From contig JABAYF010000001.1 in the NCBI GenBank assembly GCA_018609125.1, positions 28,199 through 92,198 of the forward strand: a stretch of 64,000 nucleotides of DNA. The letters are read 5' to 3'. Within the stretch, counting starts at the first letter, position 1; each line of letters opens with the position of its first letter. The notes beneath the pieces were generated by a model. It saw nothing but the letters and a program-made list of their open reading frames with translations, had not been told where the DNA came from and made no database searches. This document shows positions 8,947-18,669 of this stretch, piece after piece. A program made the translations under genes and the position numbers. This stretch comes from Candidatus Nanopelagicales bacterium (lineage in GTDB: Bacteria > Actinomycetota > Actinomycetes > S36-B12).

Positions 8947-10113
8947 CTACCGAAATGCCGCCAGCCCGGTGAGCGCCTGACCGATAACCAGGGTGTGCAT
9001 TTCGTTGGTGCCCTCGTAGGTAAAGACCGACTCAAGATTGTTCATGTGCCTGATGATCGGGTATTCCAACGTAATGCCATTGCCACCAAGGATGCTTCGG
9101 CACTCCCGAGCAATAGCCAGCGCCTCTCGGGCATTATTTAACTTGCCGATGCTGATCTGCTCGGCAGTAATGAGATGGTCATCTTTCAACCTGCCCAGGT
9201 GCAGGGCAAGCAGCATCCCTTTGCCCAATTCCACCGCCATGTCAGTGAACTTCTTCTGCGTCAATTGAAAACCAGCGATCGGCTTATCGAACTGTTCGCG
9301 ATCAATAGCGTAAGAAATGGCAGTTTCCAGGCAATCCCGGGCCGCCCCCAGTGTGCCGAAGGCAATACCGAAGCGGGCTTCATTCAAGCAGGCTAGCGGC
9401 CCACGAAGACCTTTCACGTTGGGCAACATGGCATCTTCGGGAAGTCGAACTGAGTCGAACACCAACTCCGCGGTGACGGATGCGCGAAGAGACATCTTCT
9501 TGTGTATCTCCGAGGCGGTGAAGCCCGGCGTATCTGTGGGAACCACAAATCCGCGGATGCCGTCGTCGGTTTGGGCCCACACGATGGCGACATCGGCCAC
9601 GGTTCCGTTAGTGATCCACATTTTGGAACCATCAAGAATCCAGTCCTGACCATCGCGCTTTGCGTTGGTGCGCATACCCGATGGGTTGGAACCATGGTCA
9701 GCCTCGGTCAACCCAAAGCAGCCGATGAGTTCCCCCTTCGCCATTCCGGGAAGCCACTGCTCCTTGTGTTCTGATGAACCGAAAGCATGGATCGCATACA
9801 TCGCGAGTGAACCTTGAACGCTGACCAAAGACCGGATGCCAGAATCGCCAGCTTCCAATTCCATCGCAGCCAATCCGTAGGACACCGCGCTTGTGCCGGC
9901 GCATCCATAGCCCTCCAGGTGCATGCCCAACAAGCCCAACTCGCCGAATTCAAGGGCTAGTTCGCGTGCCGGGATGTGGCCGGTCTCAAACCAATCGGCC
10001 ACCTCAGGCTTGATGCGCGTGTCGACGAAATCTCGCACCACCGCACGTATCGCCCGCTCTTCCTCGGTGAGTAGATGATCGATCGCAAGAAGCGACAGCG
10101 GTGCCTGGGCCAC
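8947..10113 (-). CDS. gcdH: Glutaryl-CoA dehydrogenase / acyl-CoA dehydrogenase
   Basis: This 388-aa FAD enzyme probably oxidises and decarboxylates glutaryl-CoA to crotonyl-CoA, passing electrons to ETF. Acyl-CoA dehydrogenase motifs include GCFGLTEADHGSNPSGM and a C-terminal segment GGNGITLEYPIIRHMNN followed by TYEGTNEMH, whose Glu matches the catalytic base of the GcdH subgroup. It is the last gene of the minus-strand set prpE - CoA-transferase - gcdH, 92 nt after the transferase. It ends 8 nt from the convergent oxidase gene with no visible terminator hairpin. A broader acyl-CoA dehydrogenase is the alternative; the GcdH assignment rests on the C-terminal pattern and the adjacent CoA-transferase. 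Confidence 0.84.
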   Translation of the reverse strand: MAQAPLSLLAIDHLLTEEERAIRAVVRDFVDTRIKPEVADWFETGHIPARELALEFGELGLLGMHLEGYGCAGTSAVSYGLAAMELEAGDSGIRSLVSVQGSLAMYAIHAFGSSEHKEQWLPGMAKGELIGCFGLTEADHGSNPSGMRTNAKRDGQDWILDGSKMWITNGTVADVAIVWAQTDDGIRGFVVPTDTPGFTASEIHKKMSLRASVTAELVFDSVRLPEDAMLPNVKGLRGPLACLNEARFGIAFGTLGAARDCLETAISYAIDREQFDKPIAGFQLTQKKFTDMAVELGKGMLLALHLGRLKDDHLITAEQISIGKLNNAREALAIARECRSILGGNGITLEYPIIRHMNNLESVFTYEGTNEMHTLVIGQALTGLAAFR

Positions 10114-10205
10114 GATTCCTCCTAGAGTGATGCCTTATCGTACCGCTGGGAACCCACATCGCCCGCGGGGAGATCACCTGATCGACTCAGGTCGATCTAG
10201 GTCAC

Positions 10206-11315
10206 CTAGTCGGGCAGCGCGGGCGGCGCAAGGCGATAGGTCACCGGGGTTTTCGACAGGCCAATGGGGTTGGCCACGGTCGCGACTCCAGCAATGTCAA
10301 TCGCTGGTTCGAGGCCCAATTGGCTGGCTAGTTCCATCGCCTGATCAATGCTATTAATCGGACCACACGGCACCCCGCGAGCCTGTAGTCGCTCCTGCCA
10401 CTGAAGGGCCGTCGCGGTGGCCAATTGCACATTCAACACACTGGTCAATTCCTCGCGATGAGCCACTCGGGCTGGGTTGGTGGCGAAGCGGGAATCTGCG
10501 GACATTCCCGGCACACCGAGTTCGGTCATCAGGGCCTGGAACTGGGTGTCATTGCCCACGGCAAGCACGATGGGCCCATCAGCTGCGGTGTAGACCGCAT
10601 AGGGCGCGATCGACGGATGGGCGTTTCCTAGTATTCCCGGGACCACTCCGGCGCCCACAACCGACGATGCTTGATTCACCAGTCCCGACAGAAGTGAACT
10701 CAACAGGTTGACCTCAACGTACTGTCCCTGGCCGGTCGCGTCTCGATGTCGCAGTGCAGCCAATATGCCAACCGTTGCGTGCAGGCCGGTTAGGACATCA
10801 ACGAGTGCAACCCCCACTTTGGTTGGTGCACCGGGTGCAGATCCGGTAATGCTCATTAGGCCGCCCATGGCCTGGACGAGCAGGTCGTACCCGGGAAGAT
10901 CTCGTCCCTCCTTCGCTCCGAATCCGGTAATGGAGCAGTACACGAGTTGGGGTTGATCAACTGCGAGTGTGTCGTAATCGAGCCCGAGCCGCGCCATGGT
11001 GCCCGTCTTGAAGTTCTCAATCACCACGTCGCTGCGCCGGATAAGTTCTCGGGCCTGAGTGACGCCCGTATCGCTATGTAGATCCAGCGCGAGACAATCC
11101 TTATTGCGATTGATGGATTGGAAATAGGTACTTTGGCCGTTCTCCGCATATGGCGGACCCCATCGGCGGGTGTCATCACCCACGCCCGGTCGCTCAACCT
11201 TGTGCACCTGCGCTCCGAGGTCGCCCAGCATCATCGTTGCGTATGGTCCGGCGAGAACTCGGGAAAAATCAGCAACGACAATCCCGTCCAGGGCAGTTAC
11301 GGTCACGCTGGTCAC
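10206..11315 (-). CDS. Family III (CaiB/BaiF) CoA-transferase, possibly succinyl-CoA:glutarate CoA-transferase
   Basis: This 369-aa enzyme would move CoA between dicarboxylic acids, for example from succinyl-CoA to glutarate. The family start (VVADFSRVLAGPYATMMLGDLGA region) is followed by NRNKDCLALDLHS, ENFKTGTMARLGLDY and the catalytic Asp in LPGYDLLVQAMGG (about residue 160). Pairing with glutaryl-CoA dehydrogenase is the reason to suggest glutarate activation; family III members of this type also act on oxalate, carnitine or other acids. The ATG overlaps the stop of the upstream acyl-CoA synthetase by 4 nt, implying coupled translation. Confidence 0.83.
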   Translation of the reverse strand: MTSVTVTALDGIVVADFSRVLAGPYATMMLGDLGAQVHKVERPGVGDDTRRWGPPYAENGQSTYFQSINRNKDCLALDLHSDTGVTQARELIRRSDVVIENFKTGTMARLGLDYDTLAVDQPQLVYCSITGFGAKEGRDLPGYDLLVQAMGGLMSITGSAPGAPTKVGVALVDVLTGLHATVGILAALRHRDATGQGQYVEVNLLSSLLSGLVNQASSVVGAGVVPGILGNAHPSIAPYAVYTAADGPIVLAVGNDTQFQALMTELGVPGMSADSRFATNPARVAHREELTSVLNVQLATATALQWQERLQARGVPCGPINSIDQAMELASQLGLEPAIDIAGVATVANPIGLSKTPVTYRLAPPALPD

Positions 11316-13198
11316 TCTATGGGGGCCTGCAAAAGCGGTGCAATCGCCACCAACACCGACGGGTCCTCAATCGTCGCCGGAGTGGGTTCATCTCGGCCAT
11401 CAGCTATGCCACGCATAGTTTTGCGCAAGATCTTTCCCGATCTCGTTTTAGGCAGCGCTGGCACAATGACGACATCCTTAACCGACGCAATCGCGCCGAT
11501 CCGTTTTCGCACGGACTCCTTGATTTCAGCAGCCACCCGTTCCGCGTCGATTTCAATGCCAGACTTCACCACCACGAAAGCACGCGGCAATTGACCCTTA
11601 ATGTCATCTCTGACACCGATCACGGCACATTCGGCCACAACCGGATGGGATGCGACAACCGCTTCGATCGATCCGGTTGATATCCGATGTCCGGCCACGT
11701 TAATCACATCGTCAGTACGGCCCATCACGTAGAGGTAGCCATCCGAATCGCGATATCCACCGTCTCCGGTTGTGTAGTGATGGGGTGTTTGTGACAGATA
11801 CGCGTCGATGTATCTTTCGTCGTCTTCCCACAGTGTCACCAGCGCGCCCGGAGGTAGCGGCAACCGAATCACAATGCTGCCCTCGGTGTCAGCAGGCAGC
11901 GAGTGACCATCGGCGTCGACAACATCAATGTTGAATCCTGGCACAGCCACCGACGGCGATCCTGGCTTCAGCGCCATGGGGTCCAACCCGCGAAGATTCG
12001 CCACAATTGGCCAACCGGTTTCTGTTTGCCACCAATTATCAATCACCGGCACGTCAAGGGTGTGCGTTGCCCACTGGTAGGTATCCGGATCCAGCCGTTC
12101 ACCGGCGAGAAACAAAGCCTGAAGTTCCGACGCCCTCACGCCATTAAGGAGCTCAGCATCGGGGTCTTCCTTCTTGATTGCCCGGATAGCCGTGGGCGCG
12201 GTAAACAATGCTTTCACACCGTGGTCGGCGATTACTCGCCAGAAGGCTCCGGCATCGGGGGTACCCACCGGCTTGCCCTCGAACATCACCGTGGTGGCAC
12301 CAGCGATGAGCGGGGCGTACACGATGTAGGAGTGGCCCACCACCCAACCCACATCGGATGCGGCCCACCACACATCTGCTGCACCGATGCCAAAGACGTT
12401 TCCCATCGACCAGGCCATCGCAACCGCGTGGCCACCGTTGTCACGCACGATGCCCTTGGGCCGCCCGGTGGTGCCGGAGGTGTACAGGATGTACAGAGGA
12501 TCCGTTGCCGTCACCGGCACAGCGGGTACCGCCTGGGCGTCACGAACCCGCACAGCCCAGTCATGATCAGCATCGCCCAGGGGCGCGGTGATCTGGGGAC
12601 GTTGCAAAACCAATGTTGATTTCGGTTGGTGCATTGCGACAGCCAAGGCGGCATCAACCAGCGGCTTATATTCAATGATTCGCTGACCCTCGATGCCACA
12701 CGATGCCGTCATCAAGACCGTCGGTTTCGCATCGTCAATGCGTGCGGCAAGTTCTTCAGCGGCGAAACCACCGAAAACAACCGAGTGAACAGCACCGATG
12801 CGCGCACAAGCCAGCATGGCAAAAACCGCCTCGGGCACCATTGGCAAATAGATCACCACGCGATCACCGCGGGACACCCCCAGTGCAACCAGCAGCCCGG
12901 CCAGGCGAGCAACCTCATCTTGTAACTGCGCGTAAGTGAATCTGGTGACTAATCCGGTAACCGCACTGTCGTGAATGAGGGCGAGGCGCTGCCCATGACC
13001 GCTCTCAACGTGTCGATCAACCGCGTTGTAGCACGTGTTGAGTACACCGTCAGGAAACCATCGGTACAGCGGCGCTGCTGTCTCGTCCAAGATATTTTCG
13101 GGGAACTCCACCCAGTCAATGAGTTGTGCTGCCCGCGCCCAAAACTCACGCGGATCCTCAATACTGGCAGCATATTCGCTGGCGTAGTCGGTGCCCAT
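11312..13198 (-). CDS. prpE: Propionyl-CoA synthetase (PrpE-like) acyl-CoA ligase
   Basis: This 628-aa adenylate-forming enzyme activates propionate or a similar short acid with ATP and CoA; the length equals that typical of PrpE. An N-terminal ACAS domain contains NTCYNAVDRHV. The ATP loop is YTSGTTGRPKG and the acyl pocket includes NWWQTETGWP. The C-terminal catalytic and regulatory lysine is in TRSGKILRK (about residue 600); acetylation of this Lys controls relatives. It lies 18 nt after rlmN on the same strand and overlaps the CoA-transferase by 4 nt. Its link to the glutarate genes is positional only; it may salvage propionate or acetate from degradation. Confidence 0.88.
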   Translation of the reverse strand: MGTDYASEYAASIEDPREFWARAAQLIDWVEFPENILDETAAPLYRWFPDGVLNTCYNAVDRHVESGHGQRLALIHDSAVTGLVTRFTYAQLQDEVARLAGLLVALGVSRGDRVVIYLPMVPEAVFAMLACARIGAVHSVVFGGFAAEELAARIDDAKPTVLMTASCGIEGQRIIEYKPLVDAALAVAMHQPKSTLVLQRPQITAPLGDADHDWAVRVRDAQAVPAVPVTATDPLYILYTSGTTGRPKGIVRDNGGHAVAMAWSMGNVFGIGAADVWWAASDVGWVVGHSYIVYAPLIAGATTVMFEGKPVGTPDAGAFWRVIADHGVKALFTAPTAIRAIKKEDPDAELLNGVRASELQALFLAGERLDPDTYQWATHTLDVPVIDNWWQTETGWPIVANLRGLDPMALKPGSPSVAVPGFNIDVVDADGHSLPADTEGSIVIRLPLPPGALVTLWEDDERYIDAYLSQTPHHYTTGDGGYRDSDGYLYVMGRTDDVINVAGHRISTGSIEAVVASHPVVAECAVIGVRDDIKGQLPRAFVVVKSGIEIDAERVAAEIKESVRKRIGAIASVKDVVIVPALPKTRSGKILRKTMRGIADGRDEPTPATIEDPSVLVAIAPLLQAPIE

Positions 13199-13216
13199 GC
13201 CAAGACGCTAGCGCAC

Positions 13217-14326
13217 CTACTTGGGAGTCGCCTCGGTTACCGCGGCAAGTTGCCCGCACGCACCGTCAATCTCTTGCCCACGGGTGTCGCGAACGGTGGT
13301 GGAGATCCCTGCATCGCGCAAAATCTTCACGAAAGTGCGTTCATCTCGTCGCCGTGATGCGGTCCAGATCGACCCGGGCGTGGGATTGAGCGGAATAAGG
13401 TTGACGTGCACCCGCTGGCCGCGCAGCAGTCGCGCAAGTTCGCGTGCCCGCTCAGCCTGATCGTTGATGTCGCGGATAAGTGCATACTCAATGCTTACGC
13501 GGCGCCCGGTGGTATTGCCAAAGTGCCAGGCTGCATCCAACACCTCTGCTATCGGCCAGCGCGTGTTGATGGGCACCAGGGTGTCTCGCAGTTCGTCATC
13601 AGGAGCATGTAGCGACACCGCCAGTCGCACCTGCATGCCTTCGTCAGCCAGTTGTCTAATACGCGGTACCAAACCCACCGTAGACACCGTGATGCCTCTC
13701 GCTGACATGCCCAGTCCATCCGGCGCTGGGTTAATAAGTCGGCGAAGCGTGGTGACCAGTTCGCTGTAATTTGCCAATGGTTCACCCATACCCATGAACA
13801 CCACATTGGATACCCGCTGGTGTCCATCAGGTAAATCGCGTACCCAGCGTGATCCGTTGAGTACCTGCTGGGTGATTTCAGCCGCGGACAGGTTGCGGGT
13901 GAGTCCGGCCTGGCCGGTTGCACAAAATGGGCAGTTCATTCCGCACCCGGCCTGCGAGGACACACAAATCGTGACACGGTCGCCGTAGTCCATCAGCACG
14001 CTCTCCACCAATGACCCGTCGTGCAGACGCCACACGCTCTTGATCGTCGCGTCGTCATCGCAGCTCACCTGACGAACCGGGGCGAGCAACTGCGGCAGGA
14101 GATTTTGTTGAACGACTTCAGCATCACGCGGGGAAATATCACTCCACTCAGCCGGGTCGAAGGACAAACGAGAGAACCACTGGCGCGAAATCTGGTCGGC
14201 GCGGAATACTGGCAAGCCCAGATCGCTGACCGCTGCCCGGCGCTCCTGGACGTCCAGATCAATGAAATGCTTCGGTGGTTTTCCGCGCCGAGGTGCGATC
14301 ATAATCAACTCACCGGGTGCGGGCAT
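13217..14326 (-). CDS. rlmN: 23S rRNA (adenine-2503-C2) / tRNA methyltransferase RlmN
   Basis: This radical-SAM enzyme makes m2A at 23S rRNA A2503 and in some tRNAs. It has 369 aa with the cluster cysteines C128, C132 and C135 (CGMNCPFC). The late-domain segment [15 protein letters not shown] and the C-terminal region [11 protein letters not shown] are family features. The ATG at 14326 lacks a ribosome site. An in-frame ATG at 14302 has GGTGAG about 6 nt upstream and would shorten the protein by 8 residues, so the start is uncertain. It follows cdsA by 27 nt in the classic rpsB-to-rlmN order. Confidence 0.95.
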   Translation of the reverse strand: MPAPGELIMIAPRRGKPPKHFIDLDVQERRAAVSDLGLPVFRADQISRQWFSRLSFDPAEWSDISPRDAEVVQQNLLPQLLAPVRQVSCDDDATIKSVWRLHDGSLVESVLMDYGDRVTICVSSQAGCGMNCPFCATGQAGLTRNLSAAEITQQVLNGSRWVRDLPDGHQRVSNVVFMGMGEPLANYSELVTTLRRLINPAPDGLGMSARGITVSTVGLVPRIRQLADEGMQVRLAVSLHAPDDELRDTLVPINTRWPIAEVLDAAWHFGNTTGRRVSIEYALIRDINDQAERARELARLLRGQRVHVNLIPLNPTPGSIWTASRRRDERTFVKILRDAGISTTVRDTRGQEIDGACGQLAAVTEATPK

Positions 14327-14353
14327 GACCGTAGTCTGACACCTGCCCCGTTG

Positions 14354-15205
14354 CTAGGAGAAGATGGCGGGGCCCAGGAAGAGCGAGAAGAGCGCCCAGG
14401 CCGCAAAAGCATTGATGACCAAAGAATCTAAACGGTCCATCATGCCACCGTGTCCGGGCAACATATTGCCCATGTCCTTCACGCCGAGATCACGTTTAAT
14501 GGCACTTTCGGCAAAATCCCCCGCCGTCGCGGTCACCGTGAGCACGACGCCCATGATGAGACCCTGCCACCATGGCGCATCAAGCAGCCACACGAATGCG
14601 CCCATGCCCAGAAGCGACTGAAAGAGAAGGGATCCAGCGAAACCCTCCCAGGATTTTTTCGGACTGATATGGGCCGCCATGGGGTGACGACCGAACAGCA
14701 CACCGGCGGCGTAGCCACCGATGTCGTTACCAATCGTGAGGATGATGAAAACCACGATTCGCCCGGCTCCATCATCGGCAGCCAGCATCAGCATGGTGAA
14801 TCCACCCATGAGCGGCAGATACGTGAGAGCGAAAATACTTGCACCTACGTCACGAACGTAGTGCTCACTACCCCAACGTATGCGCCACATCAAGACGGCG
14901 ACGAAACCAACCCCGAAGGCAAAAAGCAAAGCGGTCGGACCAAACAAATAGGCCACGGCCATGATTCCGGGAACGGCTAAGAACAATGGCGTTCTTGCGA
15001 TGCGAATTCGTTGGAAGGAAAAAGCGCCGATCAGTTCGTATAAGGCAACGATAATCGCCGCAGCAGCCAAGACCCCGAACAGCCATGGCACCCATACCAA
15101 ACTGACCAGAACGAGCAGTCCGAGGATCACACCGGAAGCAATGGCTGCGGGCAAATTGCGCCCAGCCTTGCCGTGCGCGGTGGAATCCGGTGGGGTCTGG
15201 GCCAT
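14354..15205 (-). CDS. cdsA: Phosphatidate cytidylyltransferase (CDP-diacylglycerol synthase)
   Basis: This integral membrane enzyme makes CDP-diacylglycerol from phosphatidate and CTP for phospholipid synthesis. About eight hydrophobic segments span the 283 residues. The CDS signature is near the C-terminus (GDFAESAIKRDLGVKDMG, then LPGHGGMMDRLDSL), and HISPKKSWEGFAGS lies before it. ATG at 15205 was chosen because it falls one nucleotide after the frr stop and removes a 15-residue unrelated extension present with an earlier start. It belongs to the rpsB-tsf-pyrH-frr-cdsA-rlmN run. Confidence 0.94.
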   Translation of the reverse strand: MAQTPPDSTAHGKAGRNLPAAIASGVILGLLVLVSLVWVPWLFGVLAAAAIIVALYELIGAFSFQRIRIARTPLFLAVPGIMAVAYLFGPTALLFAFGVGFVAVLMWRIRWGSEHYVRDVGASIFALTYLPLMGGFTMLMLAADDGAGRIVVFIILTIGNDIGGYAAGVLFGRHPMAAHISPKKSWEGFAGSLLFQSLLGMGAFVWLLDAPWWQGLIMGVVLTVTATAGDFAESAIKRDLGVKDMGNMLPGHGGMMDRLDSLVINAFAAWALFSLFLGPAIFS

Positions 15206-15206
15206 G

Positions 15207-15773
15207 TCAGACCTCGAGCAGCTCAGCTTCCTTGTGCTTGAGGATCTCATCGATGTGAGCCACGTGCTTGGCGGTCAGTTCATCGAGATGCTTTTCGGCA
15301 CGGTGGACATCATCCTCGCCCACTTCGCCGTCCTTGGACATCTTGTCCAACGTGTCTTTAGCGTGGCGGCGAATATTACGCATAGAGATGCGGGCATCCT
15401 CGGATTTATTCCGCGCCACCTTGATGTACTCCTTGCGGCGCTCCTCGGTGAGGAGCGGCAATACAACGCGGATCACGTTGCCATCGTTGGACGGGTTGAC
15501 GCCGAGATCAGAATCGCGAATCGCCCGCTCCACCTCGGCAAGGGAGCCTTTGTCATAGGGGGTCACGATGATCATTCGAGCCTCCGGGGTCTGGAATGAG
15601 GCCAACTGGTTGATCGGCGTGGTCGTGCCGTAGTAGTCAACGGTGACCTTGGCAAACATGCTCGGTGTGGCCCGTCCGGTCCTGATAGTGGCAAAGTCAT
15701 CGCGTGCGACGGCGATGGCCTTGTCCATTTTGTCCTCGGCCTCAAGCAGGACCTCATCTGTTTGATCACTCAC
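15207..15773 (-). CDS. frr: Ribosome recycling factor
   Basis: RRF, with EF-G, splits the post-termination ribosome in the cytosol. The 188-aa protein matches the normal size (about 185). It shows the domain pattern [21 protein letters not shown] at the N-terminus, the [14 protein letters not shown] region, and a C-terminal long helix with [11 protein letters not shown]. It sits between pyrH (53 nt upstream) and cdsA (1 nt downstream). It is essential in studied bacteria. Confidence 0.97.
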   Translation of the reverse strand: MSDQTDEVLLEAEDKMDKAIAVARDDFATIRTGRATPSMFAKVTVDYYGTTTPINQLASFQTPEARMIIVTPYDKGSLAEVERAIRDSDLGVNPSNDGNVIRVVLPLLTEERRKEYIKVARNKSEDARISMRNIRRHAKDTLDKMSKDGEVGEDDVHRAEKHLDELTAKHVAHIDEILKHKEAELLEV

Positions 15774-15826
15774 GATTGCTCCTGACTTTGCCGAGGGATA
15801 GTGGCCTACAACGGTGGACTGCGAGG

Positions 15827-16654
15827 TTACGGGTGATCTGGCACAGCTGCTTTGTCGAACTGACTTGTACCGTGCCGAGTTACCAACGTGCCGATGCGTT
15901 CGCCACGAACCGCCCGAGCAATATTGCCCTCAGCGAGCAGATTAAACACCAGGATCGGCAACTCATTATCTCGACATAGGCTGATGGCGGTGGCATCAGC
16001 CACCTTGAGGTCTCGAGCGAGTACATCGTCGTGAGTGAGCCGATCGAAGCGCTTAGCATCGGCGTGCAGACGCGGATCCTGGTCGTAGACGCCATCGACG
16101 CCCTTGGCCATCAACACCACCTCTGCACCCACTTCGAGGGCACGCTGAGCCGCAGTGGTGTCGGTGGAAAAGTAAGGCGCGCCGAGTCCAGCACCGAAAA
16201 TAACCACTCGACCCTTATCGAGGTGGCGCATGGCACGACGCGGAACATAGGGTTCAGCAACCTGACCCATCGTGATGGCAGTCTGCACCCGGGTGTCTAA
16301 GCCCTGCTTCTCGCAGAAGTCCTGCAGCGCCAGACAATTCATGACGGTGCCCAGCATGCCCATGTAGTCGGCACGGCTTCGTTCCATACCCCGCTTAGAT
16401 AACTCTGCGCCACGAAAGTAATTTCCGCCACCGATAACAATCGCCACCTCGGTGCCAGATCGAACGACCCCGGCCACCTGCTGTGCGATGGAGTGCACCA
16501 CATCAGGGTCAACCCCAAGGTCACCATCGCCGGCGAACGCCTCGCCGGACAACTTCAGCAGAACCCGATTCCAGCCCCCGGACGGAGCTTCCGCCCAGGT
16601 GTCGACGGTGCCATCAAGGGTCGGCTGAATGGCTCGGGGATTGTGTTCTACCAC
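15827..16654 (-). CDS. pyrH: UMP kinase
   Basis: This cytosolic amino-acid-kinase-fold enzyme phosphorylates UMP to UDP in pyrimidine synthesis, usually with GTP activation and UTP inhibition. Motifs are [31 protein letters not shown] and [13 protein letters not shown]. At 275 aa it is about 35 longer than the bacterial norm because of about 27 extra N-terminal residues before the first strand. No closer start with a clear ribosome site was seen, so this may be a true lineage extension. tsf lies 46 nt upstream. Confidence 0.95.
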   Translation of the reverse strand: MVEHNPRAIQPTLDGTVDTWAEAPSGGWNRVLLKLSGEAFAGDGDLGVDPDVVHSIAQQVAGVVRSGTEVAIVIGGGNYFRGAELSKRGMERSRADYMGMLGTVMNCLALQDFCEKQGLDTRVQTAITMGQVAEPYVPRRAMRHLDKGRVVIFGAGLGAPYFSTDTTAAQRALEVGAEVVLMAKGVDGVYDQDPRLHADAKRFDRLTHDDVLARDLKVADATAISLCRDNELPILVFNLLAEGNIARAVRGERIGTLVTRHGTSQFDKAAVPDHP

Positions 16655-16700
16655 GGTTACACTCCTCGCCTCGGTGCCGACTTACCGCTTAGTGTGCCCC

Positions 16701-17522
16701 CTAGGAGGACTGACCCACCTCGAATCGAGCGAACGCGTTGACCGTGGTGCTGGCATCGGCAAGATACGCCGCCACTGTCTTCTTACTCTCAGTGACCGAT
16801 GACTGCTCGAGAAGCACCGAGTCCTTGAAGAAGCCCTGAACGCGACCTTCAACGATCTTGGGCAGTGCTGCCTCGGGCTTGCCCTCCTCCTTAGCCGTGG
16901 CTTCGGCGATTCTTCGCTCGTGCTCCACGACCTCGGCGGGGACGTCGGCCTTGCTCAGGTAAAGCGGTCGCATCGCTGCGATCTGCATGGCTGCGTTGCG
17001 CGCGACCTCTTCACTTCCCTCATAGGACACCATGACACCTACCTGCGGGGGCAGATCAGCTGAACGCTTATGTAGGTAGAGCGCAATCGGAGCCTTCAGC
17101 AATGCCACCCGACCCAATTCCAACTTCTCACCAATAATCCCCGCGAGGGACTCGATAGCGGACTGGACCGTGCCACCCTGTGGCAACTCCGCAACCAGCA
17201 GTCCGTCTCGATCACCGATCTGGTTGTCAAAGCACACCGAAACGATCGTGCCAGCGAGGGCCTGAAAATCTGCACTCTTGGCCACGAAATCGGTCTCGCA
17301 CAGAAGTTCCACGAGTACGTTGTCTTCGGCGACAACCAAGCCATTGCTGGTGGTGCGCTCCGCGCCCCGTTTGGCCGCTTTGGCTGCACCAGAGATACGC
17401 AGCACCTCCAGGGCTTGATCCTGGTCGCCACCTGCTTCTTCGAGGGCCTTTTTGCATTCCATCATGCCCGCGCCGGTGAGATCGCGGAGTTTTTTGACGT
17501 CTGCGGCGGTGATATTCGCCAT
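16701..17522 (-). CDS. tsf: Translation elongation factor Ts
   Basis: EF-Ts is the nucleotide exchange factor for EF-Tu. Its 273 aa start with the typical [20 protein letters not shown] and the UBA-like N-terminal domain, followed by the conserved ETDFVAK segment (about residues 76-82). The C-terminal coiled region ends in [11 protein letters not shown]. It follows rpsB by 40 nt, as in almost all bacteria, and is very probably co-transcribed with it. Confidence 0.97.
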   Translation of the reverse strand: MANITAADVKKLRDLTGAGMMECKKALEEAGGDQDQALEVLRISGAAKAAKRGAERTTSNGLVVAEDNVLVELLCETDFVAKSADFQALAGTIVSVCFDNQIGDRDGLLVAELPQGGTVQSAIESLAGIIGEKLELGRVALLKAPIALYLHKRSADLPPQVGVMVSYEGSEEVARNAAMQIAAMRPLYLSKADVPAEVVEHERRIAEATAKEEGKPEAALPKIVEGRVQGFFKDSVLLEQSSVTESKKTVAAYLADASTTVNAFARFEVGQSS

Positions 17523-17562
17523 GAGAACTATGGGTACCTTTCGTGGCGTTGCGACGGATGGA

Positions 17563-18366
17563 TTACGGGGCCGGAGTGGTTTCTGGCTGCGTTGAACCGG
17601 TCAGGAGCTCAGTTTCCCATTCAGCCAGCGGCTCATCAATGATGACCGCGGCCTCACCGGCATCCGCGCTAGCCCGACCCGCACGGGTCATGAGGCCATC
17701 GGCTACCGCGTCAGCAATCACGCGCGTGAGCAGCGCAACGGAGCGGATAGCGTCGTCATTGCCAGGAATCGGGAAATCGACCTCGTCTGGATCACAGTTG
17801 GTGTCCAAAATGGCGATGACGGGAATACCAAGTTTTCGAGCCTCACCAACCGCGATGTGCTCTTTCTTAGTGTCCACAATCCACAGGGCCGAGGGCAGTT
17901 TCACCATGTCTCTGATGCCACCGAGATTGCGATCCAACTTCACTCGTTCGCGGCTCAACACCAGAAGTTCTTTCTTGGTCATGCCCGAACCAGAGCTATC
18001 GGCGTCAAGTTCTTCGAGTTCCTTCAACCGTTGAATCCGTTTGGCAACGGTGGAGAAGTTGGTGAGCATGCCGCCGAGCCAGCGGTGATTGACATAGGGC
18101 ATACCCACGCGCGACGCCTGCTGGGCAACCGGCTCTTGCGCCTGCTTCTTGGTACCAACGAACATCACGCTGCCACCGTGGGCCACCGTCTCTTTGACGA
18201 ATTCGTATGCGTTATCGATGTATGTCAGCGACTGCTGGAGGTCAATGATGTAGATGCCATTGCGTTCGGTGAAAATGAAACGCTTCATCTTGGGATTCCA
18301 ACGGCGGGTCTGGTGTCCGAAGTGGACACCGCTATCCAGCAGCTGGCGCATCGTGACGACGGCCAT
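17563..18366 (-). CDS. rpsB: 30S ribosomal protein S2
   Basis: This 267-aa protein has the S2 signatures [20 protein letters not shown] at the N-terminus, [22 protein letters not shown] and a C-terminal segment [12 protein letters not shown]. The ATG at 18366 has AAGGAG 6 nt upstream and removes a 36-residue false extension. The C-terminal tail after residue 240 is acidic, as in many actinobacteria. It is first gene of the rpsB-tsf-pyrH-frr-cdsA-rlmN run; its promoter should lie in the interval 18367-18669. Confidence 0.97.
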   Translation of the reverse strand: MAVVTMRQLLDSGVHFGHQTRRWNPKMKRFIFTERNGIYIIDLQQSLTYIDNAYEFVKETVAHGGSVMFVGTKKQAQEPVAQQASRVGMPYVNHRWLGGMLTNFSTVAKRIQRLKELEELDADSSGSGMTKKELLVLSRERVKLDRNLGGIRDMVKLPSALWIVDTKKEHIAVGEARKLGIPVIAILDTNCDPDEVDFPIPGNDDAIRSVALLTRVIADAVADGLMTRAGRASADAGEAAVIIDEPLAEWETELLTGSTQPETTPAP

Positions 18367-18669
18367 GGGGCACTCCTTTTTGGGCGGGCCACAAGTCTGC
18401 GGCTCGCCGATCGGTTGTTGCCAACACCCGGTGGTGCCGGCCCTGGTGCTCGATGAACGCCTGACCCGAAACATAAGGACCGATGGCGAACCTGTTAGAC
18501 AGGTTCAAGCACGCGATGTATCTCGCACGGCGACCCGAAGGCCACCGCAGCGAGACCGGTCATGAGTCTAACCGGCACACGGCTTCCCCATGCGCTCAGG
18601 GGCTAAAGACTGTCCACCGAAACCCACGCGGTAGGGCAAAAGCCTGCCGGTAGGCCCGAGGGTGGGCCG
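18367..18669. other. Intergenic region between rpsB and the M23-fold gene, with a perfect inverted repeat
   Basis: These 303 nt separate two divergent genes and must hold both promoters, but I cannot pick convincing -35/-10 pairs. No ORF here looks real. At 18489-18505 there is a perfect inverted repeat, AACCTGT-TAG-ACAGGTT (7-bp arms, 3-nt loop), about 120 nt upstream of rpsB. It could be an operator or a small leader hairpin. No T-run follows on either strand, so it is not a Rho-independent terminator. Confidence 0.5.
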
